Position numbers and translations under genes: made by a program
Origin: Acidimicrobiaceae bacterium UBA7830
GTDB lineage: Bacteria; Actinomycetota; Acidimicrobiia; Acidimicrobiales; Ilumatobacteraceae
Assembly: GCA_002501485.1 (NCBI GenBank)
Contig: DLTS01000089.1
Location: 1-10,513, forward strand
DNA: 10,513 bases
Direction: 5' to 3'
Notes under the pieces: generated by a model
Databases searched by the model: none
What the model was told of the DNA's origin: nothing
What the model saw: only the letters and a program-made list of their open reading frames with translations
Shown: positions 5,482 to 10,513 of the stretch, piece by piece
Layout of the letters: the number at the start of each line of letters is the position of its first letter
Numbering within the stretch: position 1 is the stretch's first letter

Positions 5482-6516
5482 TCACTTCACCGCGCTCGGC
5501 TCAGCGTTGAGTTCATTCACCACATCAACAAGTTGAGCGACGGTGTCAATGCGGTTAGGGCCCGACACTTTGGCTTGTATCGACGTGATGCCGGCGCTCC
5601 GATAGAGGCGCAGACGTTCCTTGATCGTGCCAGCGGGACCGAGCAGATTTGTCTTGAAACCAATATCGATAGGCACTCGAGCAGCTGCCTCCTCGCGCTT
5701 ACCGGCATGCCACAACTCGGCAACTGCAGCAACGTCATCACCGAGACCCTGTGCGGCAAACGCCCGGTTGTAGAAATTTTTTCCAGGAGCTCCCATTGCA
5801 CCAATCGTGAACGCGTATCCGTCGGCGTGACGCCTCGACGCCTCTTCGACATCTTCGGTGAACTCGACAGCGACCGGCATCACGAGATCGAGATCGGTGA
5901 GCGAACGTCCACCCCGCTCACAGCCGACGCGCAACGGGCCCAAAAAGGCCTCGGCCGCCTCGGGCATCATTGCGTTTCCCAGCCAACCGTCAGCAATCTC
6001 ACCAGTGAGTTCAAGATTGCGAGGCCCGAGCGAAGCAACGTACATCGGAATTGATTCGCAGGCCGGAGCCAACGATCGGATACTCCGACCAAAACCGTCC
6101 GGGGGAAGTTGAAAGAGTTCGCCCTCGTATTCAAGGCGTTCCCCTCGCGCAATCATGCGCACAATGTCGATACTTTCGCGAGTGAGCTGCACCGGCCTCA
6201 AAAAGGGGACACCGTGCCAACCTTCCATAATGCGTGGCCCGCTCGACCCGACGCCGAGTACAAATCGTCCTCTCGACATCATCTGCAACGACATCGACTG
6301 CATCGCCAACATGGCAGGAGTACGAGCACCGAGTTGCACTATGCCGGTTGCGAGGCGAATGGTGGAGGTCTTTCCTGCGAGCAGGCCGAGAGGCGTCATT
6401 GCGTCATAGCCCCACACTTCGGGCACCCAAACGGTGTCGACACCAAGGCGTTCACATTCGATCACAAACTCGACATCGCTCGGCCCCTGGATCAATGTGC
6501 TAACACCAACTCGCAT
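5482..6516 (-). CDS. LLM-class flavin/F420-dependent oxidoreductase
   Basis: This is a 344-residue TIM-barrel protein of the luciferase-like monooxygenase superfamily. The N-terminus MRVGVSTLIQGP, the WVPEVWGYDAMTPLGLLAGKT segment (30-50), the TGIVQLGARTPAMLAMQ strand-helix (57-73) and RGRFVLGVGSSGPRIMEGWHG (82-102) are typical of actinobacterial enzymes using reduced F420 or FMN. ADGWLGN in the second half also fits. F420 use is inferred from the lineage and subfamily look, not proved. The substrate is unknown. The ATG at 6516 is preceded by CCACCTT, with no SD. A TAGCGT (-10-like, plus 6524-6529) ends seven bases before the ATG, as in leaderless actinobacterial genes. It is divergent from the SRPBCC gene over 49 bases and leads a minus-strand cluster of four genes. 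Confidence 0.92.
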   Translation of the reverse strand: MRVGVSTLIQGPSDVEFVIECERLGVDTVWVPEVWGYDAMTPLGLLAGKTSTIRLATGIVQLGARTPAMLAMQSMSLQMMSRGRFVLGVGSSGPRIMEGWHGVPFLRPVQLTRESIDIVRMIARGERLEYEGELFQLPPDGFGRSIRSLAPACESIPMYVASLGPRNLELTGEIADGWLGNAMMPEAAEAFLGPLRVGCERGGRSLTDLDLVMPVAVEFTEDVEEASRRHADGYAFTIGAMGAPGKNFYNRAFAAQGLGDDVAAVAELWHAGKREEAAARVPIDIGFKTNLLGPAGTIKERLRLYRSAGITSIQAKVSGPNRIDTVAQLVDVVNELNAEPSAVK

Positions 6517-6523
6517 AAGGTGG

Positions 6524-6529
6524 ACGCTA
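6524..6529 (-). promoter_or_regulatory. Possible -10 element for a leaderless oxidoreductase mRNA
   Basis: TAGCGT on the minus strand fits the TANNNT pattern of actinobacterial -10 boxes and ends seven bases before the oxidoreductase ATG, placing a start site at or beside the A of ATG. No good -35 hexamer is visible, so this is weak evidence. Confidence 0.25.
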
Positions 6530-6542
6530 GATCACTTACAAA

Positions 6543-6559
6543 AGGCGAAGAGAGGCGAA
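6543..6559 (+). repeat. Two direct copies of AGGCGAA, ten bases apart
   Basis: AGGCGAA occurs at 6543-6549 and 6553-6559, one helical turn apart, in the 49-base divergent gap and just before the SRPBCC ATG. The second copy partly forms the AGAGG ribosome site. It could be a tandem activator or repressor half-site, or chance. Confidence 0.3.
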
Positions 6560-6565
6560 CCCATC

Positions 6566-7063
6566 ATGAGTAAAGAACTACGCTATTCCGAATCACCCTC
6601 GACCGAGGTGTCACGAACCATTCCAGCCTCGCCAGAAGCTCTCTGGGCACTGCTGAGCGATATCAACCTCCCGGCGCGTTTTTCAACCGAATTCAAAGGC
6701 GCAGAGTGGCTTGATGGTGCGTCGGCTCCCGCAGTGGGTTCACGGTTCCGAGGCACGAATGAACATCCCCACATTGGTAATTGGAGCAGCGAAAGCACGA
6801 TTACCATCTTCGAGCCACAGCAGCACATTGAATGGCAAGTTGATGGTGGCGGGGGTCCAGCCGCAACGTGGGGTTTTCGCCTCGAGGCGACGACGGATGG
6901 CACCGTTGTAACCCAATACTGCACGCTCGGCCCAGGCCGAAGTGGTCTCAACGCCGCTATCGAAGACAGGCCTGACAAGGAACACAAGATCATCGCTTAC
7001 CGGCTCGGGGAACACGCTGAGAACATGGAACGGAACCTTGAGGGCATCGCCAGCCTGATCTGA
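6566..7063 (+). CDS. SRPBCC (START/Bet v1-like) family protein
   Basis: This is a 165-residue single-domain protein with the helix-grip SRPBCC fold, which forms a hydrophobic ligand pocket. The opening STEVSRTIPASPEALWALLSD pattern (residues 12-32), GAEWLDGASAPAVGSRFRG (45-63) and the WSSESTITIFEPQQHIEW strand pair (73-90) match the polyketide cyclase/dehydrase-like group common in mycobacteria and relatives. No catalytic residues can be assigned; members act as lipid or small-ligand binders or aromatase/cyclases. The frame is open upstream to 6434, but that part is antisense to the oxidoreductase; the ATG at 6566 with AGAGG ten bases upstream is preferred. It is divergent from the oxidoreductase, with which it may share control. 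A methyltransferase follows 143 bases later. Confidence 0.88.
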   Translation: MSKELRYSESPSTEVSRTIPASPEALWALLSDINLPARFSTEFKGAEWLDGASAPAVGSRFRGTNEHPHIGNWSSESTITIFEPQQHIEWQVDGGGGPAATWGFRLEATTDGTVVTQYCTLGPGRSGLNAAIEDRPDKEHKIIAYRLGEHAENMERNLEGIASLI

Positions 7064-7170
7064 CACACAACCGCATACTCGTAGAGTCGCTTCGCGCAGC
7101 TAACGAACATCAACCCCCCCTCCGTCGCACGAGAAAACTGCGGTACGTCATGGTGCGTACGACTCGGCAA

Positions 7171-7183
7171 GACTAGAAAAGTC
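7171..7183 (+). repeat. Small hairpin upstream of the methyltransferase
   Basis: GACT, a 5-base AGAAA loop, and AGTC form a short dyad 13 bases before the SD. A second dyad, GTACG/CGTAC (7143-7147 and 7156-7160), lies just upstream. Both are short and could be chance. The rest of the 143-base gap (7064-7206) shows no gene and no convincing promoter or terminator. Confidence 0.2.
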
Positions 7184-7196
7184 GAATGCATCGATC

Positions 7197-7201
7197 GGAG
7201 G
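7197..7201 (+). promoter_or_regulatory. Shine-Dalgarno that fixes the methyltransferase start
   Basis: GGAGG lies five bases before ATG 7207, the ideal spacing. It falls inside the longer frame that begins at ATG 7186, so 7207 is the real start and seven codons of the longer frame are not translated. Confidence 0.75.
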
Positions 7202-7206
7202 TTGTC

Positions 7207-8268
7207 ATGTCAGAACACAACGAAGCACCATCTCTTAAGGACATCTTAGTTGGGGTCGCTGATGCGTTTGCTGGGGCTTCAACAGTTGCCTGCATCATCG
7301 CAGGGCACCGGACAGGCCTCTACAAGGCGATGGCGCACGGCGACCCGATGACGTCTGACGAACTCGCGGCGGCGGCAGCAACTAATGAGCGACTAACTCG
7401 GGAATGGCTTGACCAGCAAGCAGCAGCCCAACTTGTCATTTATGACGAGCCGAGCGATTCTTATACGCTGCCATCCTCCGCTGCAGCTGTGCTCGCTGAC
7501 CCAGACTCACCGTTCTGGCTTGCCGGCGGACTTGTTGGAGTGCAAGCACTGTATTTGGACCTTGACCGCGGGATTGAAGTAATGAAGGGTGACGGAGCTC
7601 TCGGGTGGGGTGAACACCACCCATATCTCTTTGAGGGTACCCAAGAGTTATTCCGACCGGCCTACGACCATCAACTCGTCCAACATTGGTTGCCGCAACG
7701 CGCTAATGGCATTGCAGATCTAGAAACTGGCATCACCGTTGCCGACATCGGCTGCGGCACCGGTTACTCAACAATCACCCTTGCTCGAGCTTTTCCCGAA
7801 AGCACCTTCATCGGTTTCGATCTTCACCAACCCTCAATCGACGAAGCCCGTCACAATGCGTCAGAGGCAGGCCTCACTAATGTCTCATTCGAAGTCGCAG
7901 CGGCAGACGCAACCTCAGGGCCTTTCGACCTCATCTGCTTCTTTGATTGCCTGCACGACATGGGTGACCCCGTCGGCATCGCTAGCCACAGCATTAACCA
8001 ACTTTCAGACGGTGGATCAATCATCGTGGTGGAACCATTTGCGATGCAAACACGAACCGAAAATCACTACCTCCGTGCTGCACCGCGTTACGCAATGAGT
8101 TTGTTCTGCTGTGTCCCATGCTCACTCTCACAACCTGGTGCTCGTGGCATGGGGTGCCAGGCTGGCGAGGTCGGCATGCGGGCAGTATTCGCAGAAGCCG
8201 GTCTCAACGACTTCACCCGCATCGCGGAGAGTCCAAACCACATCGTGTACGAGGCACAGCCCTCGTGA
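7207..8268 (+). CDS. Winged-helix / class I SAM-dependent methyltransferase (Rv2258c-like)
   Basis: This is a 353-residue two-domain protein. Residues about 10-100 form a helical winged-helix dimerisation domain like that of small-molecule O-methyltransferases (MTSDELAAAAATNERLTREWL at 48-68 is the recognition-type helix). Residues 170-353 form the Rossmann methyltransferase domain. Motif I, VADIGCGTG, is at 178-186, the acidic end of strand 2 at Asp205 (GFDLH), FDCLHDMGDP at 247-256, and IIVVEPFA at 272-279. The layout and the LSQPGARGMGCQAGE region (307-321) match the mycobacterial Rv2258c group. The acceptor substrate is unknown. Cysteines at 301, 302, 305 and 317 are unusually dense for the family. 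An MFS gene follows 34 bases downstream, so the two are probably co-transcribed. The N-terminal domain most likely mediates dimerisation; DNA binding is not supported. Confidence 0.9.
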   Translation: MSEHNEAPSLKDILVGVADAFAGASTVACIIAGHRTGLYKAMAHGDPMTSDELAAAAATNERLTREWLDQQAAAQLVIYDEPSDSYTLPSSAAAVLADPDSPFWLAGGLVGVQALYLDLDRGIEVMKGDGALGWGEHHPYLFEGTQELFRPAYDHQLVQHWLPQRANGIADLETGITVADIGCGTGYSTITLARAFPESTFIGFDLHQPSIDEARHNASEAGLTNVSFEVAAADATSGPFDLICFFDCLHDMGDPVGIASHSINQLSDGGSIIVVEPFAMQTRTENHYLRAAPRYAMSLFCCVPCSLSQPGARGMGCQAGEVGMRAVFAEAGLNDFTRIAESPNHIVYEAQPS

Positions 8269-8302
8269 GCGGAAACGCACACCTTTAACCACGCGAGTGT
8301 TC

Positions 8303-9520
8303 ATGACATCGACCGCGACCCCGAATCACAACGTTGGGAGCTTGATGGCAAATGCCGCATTCCGAGGGGTGCTTGCGAGCAACGTCATGGCCTCGATTGC
8401 GCTTGGTACCAGTCGCTTTGTGTTTGTCTGGCTTGTTGGTGAATTGACCGATTGGAACCCTGCTACTGCAATTCTCGGCATCGTCATCGGTCTTCCTCCC
8501 CTATTGCTCTCAGCATGGGCGGGTTCGCTCGTAGACCGTATGTCGGCGCAAACTCTCGGCGTCGCGCTATTCACAGCATCAACGGCGCTATTCACCATTT
8601 CAGCCGTCCTTTTGCACACCGGGTTGATGACCGTCTCTGTAGCGATGGTCTGCGGCCTGATCACGGCGATCGCACCCGCAATGCTCATGCCCCTTCTTCA
8701 GGCACTTGTTCCGCGCGTCGTCGATGACTCAGTGCTCCTACAAGCCGTTGCCCTGCAAAACCTTGGAATGACCGGCTCGTCGGTCGGCGGCATCTTTCTC
8801 GGCGGTGCGGTCATTCAAGCATTTGGACTTGAAGCCGGGTTCTGGCTTCTCGCCGCAGCATCGCTAGCGGGCGTAATCATTCATCAACGCACCCCGATTC
8901 CACCCCACGAGGCCTCGACGGCGCGGCAAGGGGCGATCCGAAGCGCCGCCACGATCGTCTTTCGCACAGAGCCTCTTCGTTCGCTCTTAGCATTGACGAC
9001 TATGCTGGGAATCGTCATTATTGCCAGCACGCTGCTGCTTCCTGAAATTGCCCGCGACGTACTCGGTACGCAATCGCTCGCCGCGAGCGCACTCAATGTC
9101 GCAATGAGTGTTGGCATGATCACGACCTCGATGCTCGTGGCGACCCGTTGGCAGCCCGCTCGACGTGGGAGGGCACTTGCTCTCGCTACTGGAAGCGCAA
9201 TGGGAACCGGTCTCGTCGCTCTTGGTCTCTCGAAGAACTACCTGCTCACGCTTTTCATCTGTGTCTGTTGGGGCCTCACCGGAGGCATCGCGATGACGAT
9301 GATGCGAACCCTTATGCAAACTCATACACCACCCGAACTCATGGGCAGGGTAATGGGGCTTGCGTCAACCGCTCAGAACGGGTCATTCCCCGTCGCTGCG
9401 GCAGTGCTGTTCGCGCTGGTGTCAGCCACATCGGTTCCGACAGCGATGGTGATCACCGGTGTGTTGTGCTCAATGGCTGTGTGGTCAATTGTCTTCCGGC
9501 GCACCGTTCGCGATCTATAA
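8303..9520 (+). CDS. MFS transporter (MFS_3 / EntS-like exporter family)
   Basis: This is a 405-residue protein with about 12 hydrophobic segments spread along its length, as expected of a full-length major facilitator transporter in the cytoplasmic membrane. The cytoplasmic loop motif between helices 2 and 3 reads GSLVDRM (residues 74-80), and the matching late loop reads HTPPELMGRVMGL (341-353), typical of the MFS_3 group that includes enterobactin and drug exporters. Drug or metabolite export driven by protons is likely, with substrate unknown. The frame is open further upstream to 8111, but that stretch overlaps the methyltransferase in another frame; ATG 8303 is chosen, with ATG 8345 as an alternative. 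No clear SD is present. The 34-base spacing after the methyltransferase suggests an operon, perhaps to modify and export one compound. Confidence 0.9.
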   Translation: MTSTATPNHNVGSLMANAAFRGVLASNVMASIALGTSRFVFVWLVGELTDWNPATAILGIVIGLPPLLLSAWAGSLVDRMSAQTLGVALFTASTALFTISAVLLHTGLMTVSVAMVCGLITAIAPAMLMPLLQALVPRVVDDSVLLQAVALQNLGMTGSSVGGIFLGGAVIQAFGLEAGFWLLAAASLAGVIIHQRTPIPPHEASTARQGAIRSAATIVFRTEPLRSLLALTTMLGIVIIASTLLLPEIARDVLGTQSLAASALNVAMSVGMITTSMLVATRWQPARRGRALALATGSAMGTGLVALGLSKNYLLTLFICVCWGLTGGIAMTMMRTLMQTHTPPELMGRVMGLASTAQNGSFPVAAAVLFALVSATSVPTAMVITGVLCSMAVWSIVFRRTVRDL

Positions 9521-9537
9521 GGCATTGTCACGGAGGG

Positions 9538-9579
9538 GTTTGCACGCCGTTCGCCGACGTCTTGTACGCAAACTAATGT
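9538..9579 (+). promoter_or_regulatory. Possible promoter and dyad before the PEP-utilising gene
   Basis: GTTTGC (9538-9543) and GCAAAC (9568-9573) form a 6-base inverted repeat, with the perfect palindrome GACGTC (9556-9561) between the arms. TAATGT (9574-9579) directly follows and fits the TANNNT -10 pattern; TTCGCC at 9550-9555, 18 bases before it, is a poor -35. A promoter here would separate the next gene from the MFS operon. No T-rich terminator follows the MFS gene. Confidence 0.28.
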
Positions 9580-9607
9580 GAGCATCAACACACCATGAGG
9601 GGGGCTC

Positions 9608-10513
9608 ATGTTCACAGTTACCGACACCTCGTTGTCAACACGATTCCCGATCTACACGCGTGCAAACGTAGGGGAAGTTTTTCCAGACCCTGTGGCGCCG
9701 GCCACTCGTTCACTGTTGCTCTTCGAATCAGAACTCGGTTGGCGGGACGCATATATCAGGATGGGAGCGTTCGAGGCGAGCGAGTTTCCTGATGATGAAT
9801 TCTGCATTCTTGGCGTTGCCGGTGGCTATTGCTATCTCAATGCGTCGGTGATGCGTGTCTTTGGTGAGCGCGCACCTGGGCTGTCATGGGAAGCAATCGA
9901 TGAACAGTTCTTTGGTGCTCAACCCGGTATCCCTGACTACGTCGAACAGCCCGGCGATGTCCGACCCGATCTCACCAAAAAGCTTGAGCAGACCTTCGGA
10001 TGGGTATTCAGCATCACCGACGTCAACCAACTCGATCGACTCAATGACCATAAGTCACGCACTGTTGATCTTCGCGCATCACGCCCTGACTTCTCATCGA
10101 TGTCAGACCTCGAGCTCTGGGAGTATGCGGAGGCACTCTTCCCATTTCACCGCGAACTATTCCAAGAGCACATTTTTGTCACCACGTTGACGACAGTGCC
10201 GGTCGGGGTGATTCAAACCCTCGCTACCGCCGTTGGCAGGCCTGACCTCATCATGCCGCTCATCGCCGGTGTTGGCCAGGTCGACTCGGCCGAACCGAGC
10301 TATGCGATGTGGGAGTTGTCACGACTCGATCCAACGAGCGATGAATTCGCATCGGGCTTCGAACAATTCCGTCTCGACTTTGGCAGCCGCGGACCTAACG
10401 AATGGGAAGCGCGATCGCCAACCTGGGACACCCACCCCAACATTGCCCTTGCGGCAATCGATCGCATGCGTCTCGCAGGAGAAGATGCCAACCCTCGGAC
10501 TCATCAACAGCAG
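9608..10513 (+). CDS. PEP-utilising enzyme family protein, rifampin-phosphotransferase-like (3' end outside window)
   Basis: This frame has 302 codons with no stop up to the window edge, so it is truncated at the 3' end. The ATG at 9608 follows a strong GAGGGGGG (9597-9604) at short spacing. The opening RFPIYTRANVGEVFPDPVAPAT (residues 12-33, written here as the family's hallmark GEVFPDP motif region), GWRDAYIRMGAF (44-55), the FFGAQPGIPDY stretch (101-111) and SRGPNEWEARSPTW (260-273) match actinobacterial 'PEP-utilising enzyme, mobile region' proteins. They also match the central substrate-binding domain of rifampin phosphotransferase. Such proteins carry a swivelling His domain near the C-terminus, which would lie beyond base 10513, and often work with an ATP-grasp PEP/pyruvate-binding partner that is not in the window. 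No N-terminal ATP-grasp domain is present here. Substrate is unknown; the family link is confident, antibiotic resistance is not implied. Confidence 0.82.
   Translation, partial: MFTVTDTSLSTRFPIYTRANVGEVFPDPVAPATRSLLLFESELGWRDAYIRMGAFEASEFPDDEFCILGVAGGYCYLNASVMRVFGERAPGLSWEAIDEQFFGAQPGIPDYVEQPGDVRPDLTKKLEQTFGWVFSITDVNQLDRLNDHKSRTVDLRASRPDFSSMSDLELWEYAEALFPFHRELFQEHIFVTTLTTVPVGVIQTLATAVGRPDLIMPLIAGVGQVDSAEPSYAMWELSRLDPTSDEFASGFEQFRLDFGSRGPNEWEARSPTWDTHPNIALAAIDRMRLAGEDANPRTHQQQ

Noticed and set aside
6434..6565. N-terminal extension of the SRPBCC protein
   Set aside because: It is antisense to the oxidoreductase start and lies upstream of a good ATG with an SD.
7150..7176. Eight-codon ORF (MVRTTRQD) upstream of the methyltransferase as a leader peptide
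   Set aside because: It has no SD, no run of one amino acid codon, and no attenuator hairpin with a T-run.
8111..8302. N-terminal extension of the MFS transporter
   Set aside because: It overlaps the methyltransferase in another frame, and its translation is not membrane-like.

Overview
The window looks like a chromosomal stretch from a moderate-GC actinobacterium, most plausibly an Acidimicrobiia (Ilumatobacter-like) lineage. This is inferred from gene content: a luciferase-like F420-type oxidoreductase, an Rv2258c-like winged-helix/methyltransferase, a mycobacterial-style PEP-utilising 'mobile domain' protein and an SRPBCC protein. GTG starts and starts without a Shine-Dalgarno (SD) sequence also fit. 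No tRNA, rRNA, insertion sequence, CRISPR array or phage gene was seen, and no gene-free gap exceeds about 150 bases.

Layout. Bases 1-1254 (+) hold the 3' part of a GH2 beta-galactosidase cut by the window edge. About 50 bases downstream lies only the C-terminal end of a galactokinase (about 1303-1593), so this galactose locus looks decayed. A 61-residue zinc-ribbon protein (+) then meets a MOSC-domain protein (-) tail to tail. The MOSC gene is divergent from an alpha/beta hydrolase (+) across a 60-base gap that carries a palindrome. The hydrolase ends four bases from the end of a minus-strand cluster. In transcription order that cluster is an LLM-class oxidoreductase, a class V PLP aminotransferase, a small DUF2007-like protein, and a DoxX-like membrane protein whose GTG overlaps the previous stop.

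On the plus strand, divergent from the oxidoreductase, come an SRPBCC protein, a winged-helix class I SAM methyltransferase, an MFS transporter 34 bases further on, and a PEP-utilising / rifampin-phosphotransferase-like protein that is still open at the window end.

How the genes may work together. Lactose hydrolysis at the left edge is no longer followed by an intact galactokinase here. The minus-strand cluster pairs a flavin or F420 oxidoreductase with a glyoxylate-type transaminase, suggesting oxidation plus amino-group exchange on a small metabolite; the substrate is unknown. The methyltransferase-MFS pair could modify and export a small molecule. I see no clear evidence of a wholly new system. 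The better leads are the truncated galactokinase, inverted repeats that carry both stop codons at both convergent junctions, a palindrome containing the SD of the DoxX gene, and the PEP-type protein.
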